NCBI GenBank assembly: GCA_019695215.1
Contig: JAIBAK010000013.1
Span: 1-64,000, forward strand
Direction: 5' to 3'
Origin: Bacteroidia bacterium
GTDB taxonomy: Bacteria; Bacteroidota; Bacteroidia; UKL13-3
Length of the DNA: 64,000 nucleotides
The notes below the pieces were generated by a model. That model searched no databases, was not told the DNA's origin, and was given only the letters and a program-made list of their open reading frames with translations. Positions 45,262 through 55,020 of this stretch are shown here, one piece after another (position 1 is the first letter of the stretch; every line of letters begins with the position of its first letter). Position numbers and translations under genes: made by a program.

Positions 45262-45915
45262 ATGCAGCAACTCATCGGCAAAAACATCCTCTTCTACGCT
45301 CTTTATTCATTTTTTCTTTTATTGGCATTAATTAGCCTTGCTGCATACAGTAAAATGCAGCTCTTTGAATTTTTTAATGCAAACAGGTCAGCCGTAGCCG
45401 ATACATTTTACTACTACCTTACCGCTTTTGGTGACGGTTGGTTTTTTGTAACACTCATTTTAATTTCAGCTTTTATTAAGTTTCGGTATGCATTTACCGG
45501 TGCTGCCACCTATGCGCTTTCGTCATTAATTGCGCAGGGATTAAAACGTTTAGTATTTTCAGGAGAGCCCCGGCCATTGGAATATTTTAAAAACACCGCT
45601 GTAAAAGTTTACACTTCGTCAGGAAACGAACTTTTGTCGTTCAACAGTTTTCCATCAGGACACACTACCACAGTATTTGCCATCGCCTGCCTGTTAAGTT
45701 TATTGGTAACGAATAAAAAAATGGCTGCCGTTTTTTTACTGATTGCTCTGCTCACCGGTATCAGCCGTGTATATCTGGGGCAACATTTTTTGGCCGATAT
45801 TACTGCCGGCAGTCTTATAGGGGTAATTTCAGCAACGATTTGTTACCAATGGATAATCCCGATTGAGTCAACCTTTCTGGAAAAAAACTTTTATCCTAAC
45901 CTGCGAAAAAAATAA
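45262..45915 (+). CDS. PAP2-family phosphatase (membrane)
   Basis: 217 residues with about five membrane helices. The PAP2 tripartite site is present: KRLVFSGEPRP (K-x6-RP), SFPSGHTTT (P-S-G-H) and SRVYLGQHFLAD (SR-x5-H-x3-D). It removes phosphate from lipid phosphates such as undecaprenyl diphosphate or lipid A 1-phosphate; substrate not fixed. ATG 45262 is chosen over the GTG at 45238, since ATTTTTG sits directly upstream of it. It ends 2 bases before the convergent GT39-type gene's end. Confidence 0.9.
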   Translation: MQQLIGKNILFYALYSFFLLLALISLAAYSKMQLFEFFNANRSAVADTFYYYLTAFGDGWFFVTLILISAFIKFRYAFTGAATYALSSLIAQGLKRLVFSGEPRPLEYFKNTAVKVYTSSGNELLSFNSFPSGHTTTVFAIACLLSLLVTNKKMAAVFLLIALLTGISRVYLGQHFLADITAGSLIGVISATICYQWIIPIESTFLEKNFYPNLRKK

Positions 45916-45917
45916 GA

Positions 45918-47582
45918 CTACTGAGCAAGCGGATCCCTGCGCATAAATACAAAACCATTTTTGCGGTACAACTCTTTTACACCTGCAAACTCCATATAAT
46001 ATTCTGATCGACCTACTTTTGAAATCAGATAGACCGGCTTATCAATATCTCCTGCAATTAATCTGTCTTTTAAGTAAGTTGAATCGGTTAAAGGCTTTAA
46101 CCGGTTGCCATAAAATAAATGAGCATAACTTTTATATCCAACCACTTCAATATAGCAATTTTCGTTTGCCTTTTCTTTCATAAAGTCGATGGCTGCACCC
46201 TGAGAAAATCGCTCTACTCTTGGTACAATAATATAAGAAGCCAGGAATACGGTGAGTGCAGTGCCTCCAAACCAGGCAATGGCTGCCGATTTGATATTTC
46301 CTTTATTTACCTGAAACAACCCAGCAAAAATGAATACCAGAAAAAGAATTCCGATAAGGGGTTCCCACCCCGTCCAGTTTACTTCGGCTGCCAGATTTGC
46401 TTTGGCAAATTCATCTTTTATATAAGGAGAAAGCATATAGGCGTGTTTAGCAATAAATGGAAAAACGGCCAGTGCGCTTCCAATAAGTACTCCAACCCAA
46501 ATTAATATCACCTGCATAAACTTTTGCCAGTAATAGCTTTGGGTAAATAAATTATACATAGTGTATGCAGCCAGAAAAGTAACCGCAAACCACGCCATAG
46601 ACGAATAGTGAATAATGCGTGACTGCACAATGGTAAACAAAATGGTAACCACCCAAAATAAGGTAACCATCCAGCCTTTAAAATGGCGCTCCTCGTCTAA
46701 ATTTGCTTTGTTTCGGAAAAAGGCTGCAATTGCCAATACTGAAGCAGGAAAACATCCAAACAACAACACCACATAATGATAGCCGAAAAATCCTTTCTGT
46801 CCGGCATCATGGGTAGTAAATAACCTTATCTGATAGGTGATAAATTCTTCTAAGAACCATGTGCCGTGTTTCCATACTTCATAACCATACCAACTACAGC
46901 TTACCAACAACGTAATAAATAAAAACAGAAGCAGGTGTTTCCATTTCCAAAATACCCTGAACCTGCTGTAAAATATGCAGTAACTCCCCGCAGTTAATCC
47001 TAAAATTAATAATGCTGCCGGGCCTTTCATCATCATGGCCAATCCTACAAATATTCCGGAGCAAATAATATAATAAGAAGGAGAATGTGGAGTTTTATCG
47101 GGATTTACTCCGGTGTTTTTCCAGGAATAAAGGATGAAATGATATAACGAAAGAAAAATAAAGAGATTAAAAAAGGGGTCAATAATCCCCGACTTAAAAT
47201 ACAAATTCGGAAAAAAAGAACCGGCAAAAGCCATAGCCCAAAACACTCCGAACTGATGCGAGATCAGTTTTCGCCCGATATTATAAACTACCAATAGGGT
47301 AATTATTCCGCAAACGGCATTTGGAAAACGGGCTGAAAACTCATTCACGCCAAATATATTCATACAAAAAGCCTGCATCCAGATAAACAGAGGGGGCTTT
47401 TCCCAAAAAGGCTGAAAATTAATATATACACGGTTATAATCGTTCAGCACCAGCATTTCTCTGGCACATTCGGCAAAGTTTATTTCGTCCCAGTCAAACA
47501 GGTGAACCGCCCCCAGAAATGGTACAAAAAGTGCAACACCCAGCAAGGATAGAATTAAATTTGACCTTGAAACTAATCTCAT
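45918..47582 (-). CDS. GT39-type (ArnT/PMT-like) membrane glycosyltransferase
   Basis: 554 residues with about 11-12 membrane helices. HLFDWDEINFAECAREML contains the Asp-Glu pair of the first periplasmic loop typical of PMT_2/ArnT transferases, and FQPFWEKPPLFIWMQA is the second signature (x-KPPLxxW). The C-terminal soluble part (about 460-554) is alpha/beta-like. Likely transfers a sugar from undecaprenyl-phosphate to lipid A or a surface molecule. The neighbouring PAP2 phosphatase fits this lipid-carrier theme but is convergent, not cotranscribed. Confidence 0.9.
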   Translation of the reverse strand: MRLVSRSNLILSLLGVALFVPFLGAVHLFDWDEINFAECAREMLVLNDYNRVYINFQPFWEKPPLFIWMQAFCMNIFGVNEFSARFPNAVCGIITLLVVYNIGRKLISHQFGVFWAMAFAGSFFPNLYFKSGIIDPFFNLFIFLSLYHFILYSWKNTGVNPDKTPHSPSYYIICSGIFVGLAMMMKGPAALLILGLTAGSYCIFYSRFRVFWKWKHLLLFLFITLLVSCSWYGYEVWKHGTWFLEEFITYQIRLFTTHDAGQKGFFGYHYVVLLFGCFPASVLAIAAFFRNKANLDEERHFKGWMVTLFWVVTILFTIVQSRIIHYSSMAWFAVTFLAAYTMYNLFTQSYYWQKFMQVILIWVGVLIGSALAVFPFIAKHAYMLSPYIKDEFAKANLAAEVNWTGWEPLIGILFLVFIFAGLFQVNKGNIKSAAIAWFGGTALTVFLASYIIVPRVERFSQGAAIDFMKEKANENCYIEVVGYKSYAHLFYGNRLKPLTDSTYLKDRLIAGDIDKPVYLISKVGRSEYYMEFAGVKELYRKNGFVFMRRDPLAQ

Positions 47583-47648
47583 GGCGCAAATTTCATCAAA
47601 AATTTAACGTTCCCTACAAGTAAATCATCAACAACTGTATTCAATCCT

Positions 47649-47656
47649 TATTTTTG
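47649..47656 (+). promoter_or_regulatory. -7 box for the M48 peptidase gene
   Basis: TATTTTTG ends 4 bases before the ATG, which implies a leaderless or nearly leaderless mRNA. Confidence 0.5.
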
Positions 47657-47660
47657 CATT

Positions 47661-48464
47661 ATGAATCTGAAACTAATCCTTCTTACCCTGCTTACCCTCT
47701 CCGGCTTTTCGGCTTGTCATAAAGTTCCAATTACCGGAAGAAGGCAACTGAGTCTGGTTTCGGAAAAAGAAATGCAGGCAATGAGTTTTAAGGAGTACAG
47801 CAGTTTTCTTTCTCAGTCGCGTATAGTACGCTACACTCCCGATGCCGAAATGGTGAAACGTGTGGGGCAAAAAATATCAGCAGCAGTAACCGAGTACCTG
47901 CATTCAAAAGGACAGGAAAAATTACTTGATGGCTATGCCTGGGAGTTTAATCTGGTTGACGACCGCCAGGTAAATGCCTGGTGCATGCCCGGAGGCAAAG
48001 TAGTAGTGTACACGGGTATTATGCCCATTGTAAAAGATGAGAACGGGTTGGCAGTAGTAATGGGACACGAAATTGCGCATGCCATTGCCCGGCACGGAAA
48101 CGAGCGCATGAGTCAGGGATTAGTGCAGCAGCTTGGAGGTATTGCGCTGGCAGTAGCTGTATCAGATAAACCATCCGAAACGCAGCAGATTTTTATGGGT
48201 GCCTATGGTATTGGAACTACCGTTGGATTGATGCTTCCCTTTTCGCGTACCCATGAAAGCGAGGCCGATATTCTGGGAATTGATTTTATGGCTATGGCCG
48301 GATACGACCCCAACCATGCCGTTACTTTTTGGCAGCGTATGGCCGATGCAAGTAAGGGACAGGCAAAACCTGATGAATTTTTGAGCACACACCCCAGTGA
48401 TGCCACCCGTATTGCCAATATCAAAAAACATTTACCTGATGCACTCAGGTATTACAAAAATTAA
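47661..48464 (+). CDS. M48-family metallopeptidase, lipoprotein (BepA/LoiP-like)
   Basis: 267 residues. Lipobox LTLSGFSAC near residue 19, so periplasmic and lipid-anchored. PITGRRQLSLVSEKEMQ is the family's usual N-terminal block. The zinc motif is VVMGHEIAHAIARHGNE (HExxH) and the third ligand is in HESEADILGIDFMA. The C-terminal HPSDATRIANI completes the pattern. It is involved in envelope protein quality control in other bacteria. No stable partner gene next to it. Confidence 0.95.
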   Translation: MNLKLILLTLLTLSGFSACHKVPITGRRQLSLVSEKEMQAMSFKEYSSFLSQSRIVRYTPDAEMVKRVGQKISAAVTEYLHSKGQEKLLDGYAWEFNLVDDRQVNAWCMPGGKVVVYTGIMPIVKDENGLAVVMGHEIAHAIARHGNERMSQGLVQQLGGIALAVAVSDKPSETQQIFMGAYGIGTTVGLMLPFSRTHESEADILGIDFMAMAGYDPNHAVTFWQRMADASKGQAKPDEFLSTHPSDATRIANIKKHLPDALRYYKN

Positions 48465-48608
48465 TCTCCCTAATAACCCGGGTACATGATATACCCGGTT
48501 ACCTCTTAAACCTTTTATCCACTTTGATGCACCAATGCATAAAGGGTTTTCCACAACAGGTAATTCATACAGGTTAAACAGCGCTTGCTTATCTTGTAAC
48601 CGGATTAA

Positions 48609-50645
48609 ATGGTAAAAATGAAATCACGGAAACTAATCCTGTGTTTTTTTCTTTTGGTTGTGTGCAGTACGGTTGCTACTTCGCAAACCTTACCATTTAA
48701 AAAAATTGACCGTAAATCGAAAAATATATTTTTATTCTTATCTCCCAACGTTGAAAAACTCACTAAAAAACTCACAGCCGGATACACCAGCGATGAAGAA
48801 AAATTGAGGGCCATTTATGTATGGATTACAAGCAATATCAGTTACGATGTAAGCAGGTTTAAACGTGGGGTTACCAGTCACAATTCTATTGAAACCACTC
48901 TTAGAAAACGCAAAGCACTTTGTGCCGAGTATTCAGAACTTTTTGTGGCTATGTGCAACTATGCGGGCATTGAGGCAACCGGAATTACAGGTTACGCAAA
49001 AGGATTAGGCACCTACGAAAATCAAAAGTACTATGTACCAAACCATCAATGGTGCATGGTAAAGTTAAATGGCGAATGGAAACTGATTGACCCTGTATAC
49101 GCCAGCGGGTATATTCGCTTTAAAGCAGGATTTAAAGACTATATGAGATGGATAAGTCCGATACCCCGGTTGCCGGTTGCTTATTCTAAAATGAAATTTA
49201 AACGGAAAAGAAACGATTACTACTACCTTACTCCTCCGTCCAGCTTCATTCTCGATCATCTTCCGCTTGAAAAAATGTATCAGCTGCTGCCAAATCCGAT
49301 TGATGCGGGCACCTTTGAAAAAGACACCCAAAGTATCAAAAGTTTTTTACTGAACACCTCTCCGTATTTCAACTATCATCAGGCAATAGCCACTTATCAG
49401 GGATTAACCCAGCTACCTCAGTTAGCATGGGCCGCAGATTCATCGTACACCTCAAACAACAAAAACCTGGTAAACCCGGCTATGTTTTTAGCCATGGCGG
49501 CAGTGATTAAAACAGACGAATCGGGTGCAAGAGACAAACACACCAAGGATTCGGAAACGGATACCTTACTCATAAAATCGGCCGATAGCCTGGCAACCAT
49601 CAGCGACAGTTTAACCGGATTGGCAAAAACACTTTTGGAAGAAGAGCGAAATGAAAAACATTTGCTCAACAGCGAGCGTAAAAACCGGGCACATGCAGAG
49701 ATAAAACAGGTAACCGGAACTATTAATAAAATGAACTCTTATTTCTCGGTTACTTCATTAAAATTTAATTACCTGCGCAAACATGAAGATGCTACCCAGC
49801 GCGCACTCACCGATGTATTACAATATTACCGCCACCTCGATTTTCCATTCAGCAAACTAAAACTCCCCACCGATACCAATACGTTGAATCTGTTAATGGA
49901 AAATAACAAAAAACTTATTCAAAAGGATCTTGACAGTATCTCGGTAAAATTGGCGCAATTGCATACGTTATTTAAAGAGTTGGATACCCTTTGGTTTGAT
50001 ACCATTGCCGCCTGGAATAAGGAATTTACTTTACAAAATCAGGAATTGTTTTCGCTTAGCTGCGAAATAGCCAACGCACGCAGAAATTATGAAAGCAGTT
50101 TATCACCACACCTGCTGGCAAAAATTAAGCAACGCGATGACCTTATTCAGCACATGAATCTGATTCTGCTACGCAAAAAGGAAACCGATAAAATACAAAA
50201 AGAAACCGAAGCGCTGATGAAGCAATACCTGAAAAATATTAAGGAATATACCAAAACCATCAGGCGTAAACTTATTGAAAATATTAAAATGGGACAATCG
50301 CCCGGTAACACGTATGCCTATACCGAAGCTTTAACCAATTATGAAAAGGCATTAGATATTTACGCATCGAGGTACCAGCGTTTAAGAATATTTGTTATAG
50401 GCGAACTAAACTGGTGCAGCAAAAACCGGCACCTCAATGATAAATTAAGTTATGTGTTGTTTTGCGAAAACTGGTTTGAATCAAAAAGGTATCATTTGTA
50501 CAATACCCTGTTCAATAATTACCGGAAAGGAATAGGGCAACATTTAGTAACTGTACAGCGATTTAACCGGCAAACAAAACGCATTTGCAAACAGGCAATG
50601 GAAAATGCAGCCCGTCATCAAAAACTTAAATCCGGCACTAAGTAA
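48609..50645 (+). CDS. Secreted transglutaminase-like (papain-fold) protein with long coiled-coil C-terminus
   Basis: 678 residues. Signal peptide (about 5-25, ending VATSQ). A transglutaminase-like core follows with the catalytic triad visible: Cys105 in KALCAEYSELF, His146 in NHQWCMVKL and Asp161 in WKLIDPVYASG. From about residue 330 to the end the chain is highly charged and helical with long coiled-coil runs (for example LAQLHTLFKELDTLWFD...). Probably a cysteine peptidase or amide-forming enzyme of the envelope. The coiled coil may bind partners. A second Met three codons later could also start it. Confidence 0.85.
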   Translation: MVKMKSRKLILCFFLLVVCSTVATSQTLPFKKIDRKSKNIFLFLSPNVEKLTKKLTAGYTSDEEKLRAIYVWITSNISYDVSRFKRGVTSHNSIETTLRKRKALCAEYSELFVAMCNYAGIEATGITGYAKGLGTYENQKYYVPNHQWCMVKLNGEWKLIDPVYASGYIRFKAGFKDYMRWISPIPRLPVAYSKMKFKRKRNDYYYLTPPSSFILDHLPLEKMYQLLPNPIDAGTFEKDTQSIKSFLLNTSPYFNYHQAIATYQGLTQLPQLAWAADSSYTSNNKNLVNPAMFLAMAAVIKTDESGARDKHTKDSETDTLLIKSADSLATISDSLTGLAKTLLEEERNEKHLLNSERKNRAHAEIKQVTGTINKMNSYFSVTSLKFNYLRKHEDATQRALTDVLQYYRHLDFPFSKLKLPTDTNTLNLLMENNKKLIQKDLDSISVKLAQLHTLFKELDTLWFDTIAAWNKEFTLQNQELFSLSCEIANARRNYESSLSPHLLAKIKQRDDLIQHMNLILLRKKETDKIQKETEALMKQYLKNIKEYTKTIRRKLIENIKMGQSPGNTYAYTEALTNYEKALDIYASRYQRLRIFVIGELNWCSKNRHLNDKLSYVLFCENWFESKRYHLYNTLFNNYRKGIGQHLVTVQRFNRQTKRICKQAMENAARHQKLKSGTK

Positions 50646-50652
50646 GCGGCTG

Positions 50653-51753
50653 CTAAACGTTAAATTTAAAGTGCATCACATCGCCATCATGCACTAAATA
50701 TTCTTTCCCTTCCATAGCTAATTTTCCGGCTTCGCGGCAGGCCGCTTCCGAACCTAATGAAATATAATCAGCATAATGAATTACTTCGGCTTTGATAAAT
50801 CCTCTTTCAAAGTCGGTGTGAATGACGGCTGCAGCCTGAGGTGCTTTTGTTCCCTTAGTAATAGTCCATGCACGTACCTCCTGCACTCCGGCAGTAAAAT
50901 AGGTAATCAGATTTAGCAGGCGGTATGCTCCTTTGATAAGTTTGGCTACTCCCGATTCACTCAAACCCAAATCAGCTAAAAACAGCTCCCGATCCTCAAA
51001 ACTATCTAACTGAGTAATCTCGGCTTCAATGGCAGCACAAATGACCAGCACTTCGGCATTTTCATCCTTAACATTTTGCTTTACCAGATCCACGTATTTA
51101 TTGCCGTTCACTACCGATTTCTCATCTACATTACATACATACATCACCGGTTTCATGGTAAGTAAAAACAAATCGGCTACATGTTCTTTATCCTCGTCAC
51201 TTAATGCTGCAGTTCTGGCCGATTTACCCGACTCAAGATGCAGTTTCATCGCCTCTAAAACTTCAGTAGCCTTTTTTGCATCCTTATCATTCCCCACCTT
51301 AGCCATGCGGCTCACCCGCTGCAGTTTTTTCTCAACCGAATCAAGGTCTTTTAACTGAAGTTCCGTGTCAATAATTTCTTTATCCCTTATTGGGTTTACC
51401 GAACCGTCAACATGGATTACGTTGTCGTCATCAAAGCAACGCAACACGTGTAAAATGGCATCCGTTTCTCTAATATTGGCTAAAAACTGATTTCCCAAAC
51501 CTTCGCCTTTGCTTGCCCCCTTTACCAACCCGGCTATATCGACAATTTCCATGGTAGTAGGCACCACACGCTGCGGTTTAACTAATTTCTCCAGTTCCAG
51601 TAAGCGCTCATCCGGAACGGTAATCACACCCACATTCGGTTCAATGGTACAAAACGGAAAATTGGCAGCCTGAGCTTTTGCATTCGATAAACAATTAAAC
51701 AAGGTTGACTTCCCTACATTAGGCAATCCTACAATTCCGCACTTTAAGGCCAT
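50653..51753 (-). CDS. ychF: Ribosome-binding ATPase YchF
   Basis: 366 residues, OLA1/YchF subfamily of Obg-like GTPases. Walker [10 protein letters not shown] (residues 8-16), [11 protein letters not shown] (switch I), [17 protein letters not shown] (switch II), the NVDE base-recognition loop in place of NKxD (explaining ATP preference), and a C-terminal TGS domain ([30 protein letters not shown]). Length and order match the family exactly. A translation/redox-linked housekeeping gene. It is transcribed away from the upstream glmM. Confidence 0.97.
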   Translation of the reverse strand: MALKCGIVGLPNVGKSTLFNCLSNAKAQAANFPFCTIEPNVGVITVPDERLLELEKLVKPQRVVPTTMEIVDIAGLVKGASKGEGLGNQFLANIRETDAILHVLRCFDDDNVIHVDGSVNPIRDKEIIDTELQLKDLDSVEKKLQRVSRMAKVGNDKDAKKATEVLEAMKLHLESGKSARTAALSDEDKEHVADLFLLTMKPVMYVCNVDEKSVVNGNKYVDLVKQNVKDENAEVLVICAAIEAEITQLDSFEDRELFLADLGLSESGVAKLIKGAYRLLNLITYFTAGVQEVRAWTITKGTKAPQAAAVIHTDFERGFIKAEVIHYADYISLGSEAACREAGKLAMEGKEYLVHDGDVMHFKFNV

Positions 51754-51790
51754 ATACTTTAAAAATTACTTTATACAATTTTGTAAAAAA

Positions 51791-53176
51791 CTACCCTTTA
51801 ATGATAGTTTTCATATCCAGAATGATTTTCTCGGCCAGATGAGTAGCCGTTGCTTCACTGGTGCTCTCAGAATAAATTCGGATGATGGGTTCGGTATTTG
51901 ACTTACGCAAATGAACCCATTCTTTATCAAATTCAATTTTAACCCCGTCTTCAGTATTGATAGGTTGCTTTTTGTATTTATCCTTCATCTTTTTCATCAA
52001 CTCATCCATATTCACCTCGGGAGTAAGTTCAATCTTTTTCTTGGCGATAAAATAGTCAGGATAATTTTCTCTGAGCATGGAACATATTTTTTTCTCTTTA
52101 GCCAAATGAGTCAGAAACAACGCAATTCCCACAAGGGCATCGCGACCGTAATGCAACTCCGGAAAAATAACTCCGCCATTTCCCTCTCCTCCTATCACGG
52201 CATTCACCTGCTTCATTTTGGTTACCACGTTCACTTCGCCCACAGCGGCCGCATGGTATTCGCCTCCTGCTTTTTCGGTAACATCACGCAAAGCGCGGGT
52301 TGACGAAAGATTTGAAACGGTATTTCCTTTCCGATGCTTCAGCACGTAATCAGCTACAGCAACCAGCGTATATTCCTCCCCGAAAAAACTTCCGTCTTCG
52401 CTGATAAAGCATAAACGGTCAACATCCGGATCAACCACAATTCCCACATCGGCTTTCTGAAATTTTACCTCTTGCGAAGTAGCAGTCAGATGTTCGGGTA
52501 ACGGCTCGGGGTTATGAGGAAATTTGCCATCGGGGGTGCAGTTGTATTCGATAATCTCTGCCACTCCCAGCGCTTTAAGTAATTGCGGAACAGCAATACC
52601 ACCGGTAGAATTTACTGCATCTACCAGCACCTTAAATTTTCTTCCTTTAATCGCTTTTACATCTACTAAATCGATAGCCAGAATTTTATCAATATGCCTT
52701 TGAATATAGGTGTCATCGCGGGTAATCTTACCTAATTTATCAACCTCGGCAAATTTAATGGCATCTTTTTCGGCAATGGCCAGTACTTCTTCCCCGTCTT
52801 TTCCCGAGATAAATTCTCCGGCAGCATTTAAAAGCTTTAATGCATTCCATTGTTTTGGATTATGGCTGGCCGTGATTATGATTCCGCCTCCTGCTTTTTC
52901 TTCGGTTACTGCCATTTCAACAGTTGGGGTGGTTGATAAACCAAGGTCAATTACATCTAAGCCAAGTCCGGTTAAGGTGCCTGCCACCAGGTTGCTAACC
53001 ATTTCTCCCGAAAGACGCGCATCGCGGCCTATAATGATTTTGTTGGATTTACTTTGCTGTTTTACCCAAGTACCATAGGCTGCAGTAAACTTTACAATGT
53101 TAGTTGGGGTAAGAGCATCGTCAGAGGTTCCGCCAATGGTACCGCGAATACCTGAAATGGATTTAATGAGTGTCAA
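51791..53176 (-). CDS. glmM: Phosphoglucosamine mutase / phosphomannomutase family
   Basis: 461 residues. Four-domain phosphohexomutase: phosphoserine loop TASHNPKQWNALK (Ser104), metal loop DPDVDRL (about 250), sugar loop GEGNGGV (about 318) and C-terminal phosphate loop RKSNTEPIIRIY. It converts glucosamine 6-phosphate to glucosamine 1-phosphate for peptidoglycan and LPS, if GlmM; phosphomannomutase activity cannot be excluded from sequence alone. A minus-strand TAAATTTG box lies 30 bases upstream. Confidence 0.88.
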   Translation of the reverse strand: MTLIKSISGIRGTIGGTSDDALTPTNIVKFTAAYGTWVKQQSKSNKIIIGRDARLSGEMVSNLVAGTLTGLGLDVIDLGLSTTPTVEMAVTEEKAGGGIIITASHNPKQWNALKLLNAAGEFISGKDGEEVLAIAEKDAIKFAEVDKLGKITRDDTYIQRHIDKILAIDLVDVKAIKGRKFKVLVDAVNSTGGIAVPQLLKALGVAEIIEYNCTPDGKFPHNPEPLPEHLTATSQEVKFQKADVGIVVDPDVDRLCFISEDGSFFGEEYTLVAVADYVLKHRKGNTVSNLSSTRALRDVTEKAGGEYHAAAVGEVNVVTKMKQVNAVIGGEGNGGVIFPELHYGRDALVGIALFLTHLAKEKKICSMLRENYPDYFIAKKKIELTPEVNMDELMKKMKDKYKKQPINTEDGVKIEFDKEWVHLRKSNTEPIIRIYSESTSEATATHLAEKIILDMKTIIKG

Positions 53177-53205
53177 AAGTGTAGTATTTAAGTTTAATTG
53201 GGGGG

Positions 53206-53213
53206 CAAATTTA
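53206..53213 (-). promoter_or_regulatory. -7 box of the glmM gene
   Basis: The plus strand reads CAAATTTA, that is TAAATTTG on the minus strand, 29 bases before the ATG. Confidence 0.45.
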
Positions 53214-53270
53214 AGGATTGCGGGCGAAGCTTACTCCTAATTGGAATAAGTTATAGGCCTTTGTGAATAA

Positions 53271-54164
53271 TTACTCGCCTTTTAATTGAGCAGCAAGCCA
53301 TTCGGAAAGATAGGTGGCGCCATCTGTATTTACATGGTCAATATTTGCCCAAAAACAAGGGGTTTTGCAGAGTGAATCAGGCGGAATGAGTACTTCTCCG
53401 TAATTTTTATACCAGTCAATATAATTCGGATGTGTTTGGTAACGACCAAAACGCGGGATAAAAAGAAAAACAATTTTAACCTGATGTTTTTTCAGCAATT
53501 CAACTCCCTTCAGGAAATACCACATATTCTCATCAGGCTCCTTATTTTTTACCTGATAATCAATATCGGTAGTGTCGAATGGTAATGGAAACGGGATTCC
53601 CTGATATCCGCAGGATAACGGGGCATAACCACTATCAATCGTTGTTGAATTGAGGTTTCGCAGACGATAGTAGAGTCCGGTTGCCATATCCCCGAAATAA
53701 TTGTGATGGAAGAATGCGTGGGTACTGATTAAATCGGCCCCATCGGCAAAATACGGGAAATGCATATGCGCGGGCTGGTCCGGATCCTGACGTATTTCCA
53801 GAACCACTTTTTCAGGGGTATGATGCTTAAGCAGTTCTTTTAAAAAAACATATTGCAGGTTTTGTCCGAAACGGCAATAACCCAGATTAATCACTCGGGT
53901 TTTATTTTGTTTTTTTTCATTTAGCCGTTGCTCTATCAGGGTATCATTTATGGCCGCGGTGGTGCGGGATGTTCCAAAAAACACCAAATCGGCCTCCGTT
54001 GGATGATGAAACAACTTTTCAAATATCCACATGCTTCGGTTATAACAATCGTCTTTTATAGTGAGGCAGGCAGCCTTGCGGTCGTATGGCAAAAACAACA
54101 GCCCAATACATAACCCCAGCGGCACAAGTGAAAACTGAAGACCTCTTAAAAGAAATTTTTTCAT
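53271..54164 (-). CDS. SGNH-hydrolase-like exported protein
   Basis: 297 residues from ATG 54164. An N-terminal hydrophobic segment (about 5-22) precedes LVFFGTSRTTAAIND, in the position of the SGNH block I (GDS replaced by GTS), and ends with WANIDHVNTDGATYLSEWLA, which resembles the DxxH block V. Likely periplasmic esterase or acyl-transfer protein of the AlgX/DltD-like kind. The GTS and D-H patterns are my reading; no GDSL-search was done. A minus-strand TAGATTTG box at 54188-54195 supports the 54164 start over 54188. Confidence 0.55.
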   Translation of the reverse strand: MKKFLLRGLQFSLVPLGLCIGLLFLPYDRKAACLTIKDDCYNRSMWIFEKLFHHPTEADLVFFGTSRTTAAINDTLIEQRLNEKKQNKTRVINLGYCRFGQNLQYVFLKELLKHHTPEKVVLEIRQDPDQPAHMHFPYFADGADLISTHAFFHHNYFGDMATGLYYRLRNLNSTTIDSGYAPLSCGYQGIPFPLPFDTTDIDYQVKNKEPDENMWYFLKGVELLKKHQVKIVFLFIPRFGRYQTHPNYIDWYKNYGEVLIPPDSLCKTPCFWANIDHVNTDGATYLSEWLAAQLKGE

Positions 54165-54187
54165 TTTTACGAAATGATATACGCACA

Positions 54188-54195
54188 CAAATCTA
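54188..54195 (-). promoter_or_regulatory. -7 box of the SGNH-like gene
   Basis: The plus strand reads CAAATCTA, that is TAGATTTG on the minus strand, 23 bases before the ATG. Confidence 0.4.
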
Positions 54196-54285
54196 CCATT
54201 TTTAACCTGCTGAGTGTAATAGGTAAGAGATAAAAGCAGTTTTTTTATTTCATTCCCTATTTTTAATTATGTATGATTGTGTTTT

Positions 54286-55020
54286 ATGTCATCAAGTTGG
54301 TTTGAAACATGGTTTGATACCCCTTATTATCACTTGCTTTATCAAAACAGGGATACTAAGGAAGCGGAGTTTTTTCTGAACAATTTGTTTCAGGAAATGC
54401 ATTTGCCCGAAAGTAGTTGTGTGGCTGATATTCCCTGCGGCAAAGGTCGCCATGCTTTATACCTGAACGAAAAAGGATTTGATGTAACCGGTCTCGACCT
54501 TTCGCCCGAATCAATTAAACTGGCCTCGGAGTTTGCTAATAACCGCCTTCATTTTTGTGAGCACGATATGAGAGTACCATATAGTGAAGAAGCGTTTGAT
54601 GCCATTTTTAACCTGTTTACCAGCATAGGTTATTTTGAGAACGAAACGGATAACCTGAATGTGCTCAAATCGTTTAACAAAGCGCTGAAAAAGGGCGGCA
54701 TTCTGGTGATTGATTTTTTTAACACCACTAAAGTTTGTAATGAGTTAAAATCATCAGACGAAATAAAACGGGGCGCAATAATTTTTAAAATAAGGAAGCA
54801 AATAGAAAATAACCGCATTATTAAATACATTGATGTGTATGACAAAGGAGAAGTGCATCATTTCAGAGAAATGGTTCAGTTGCTCAGCCGGAAAGATTTT
54901 GAACGATTGCTCTCAGAGACCGGATTTGTTATTTTAAATTTGTTTGGCAACTATGCATTAGATAGCTTTGACGAACAGAAATCGGAACGATTAATTATTA
55001 AGGCCCGGAAAACAGCATGA
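54286..55020 (+). CDS. Class I SAM-dependent methyltransferase
   Basis: 244 residues from ATG 54286 (a TTG at 54277 would add three). Motif I is VADIPCGKGRHALYL; LDLSPESIKLASE (motif II acidic residue) and DAIFNLFTSIGYFE (motif III/IV) follow. Soluble. Substrate unknown; UbiE/Methyltransf_25-like. It starts the coupled methyltransferase-PAP2-ZIP unit and its stop overlaps the PAP2 start in ATGA. Confidence 0.9.
   Translation: MSSSWFETWFDTPYYHLLYQNRDTKEAEFFLNNLFQEMHLPESSCVADIPCGKGRHALYLNEKGFDVTGLDLSPESIKLASEFANNRLHFCEHDMRVPYSEEAFDAIFNLFTSIGYFENETDNLNVLKSFNKALKKGGILVIDFFNTTKVCNELKSSDEIKRGAIIFKIRKQIENNRIIKYIDVYDKGEVHHFREMVQLLSRKDFERLLSETGFVILNLFGNYALDSFDEQKSERLIIKARKTA

Noticed and set aside
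48478-48498. Terminator after the M48 peptidase gene
   Set aside because: CCGGGTA / TACCCGG form a 7-bp hairpin, but no T run follows. Too weak to call.
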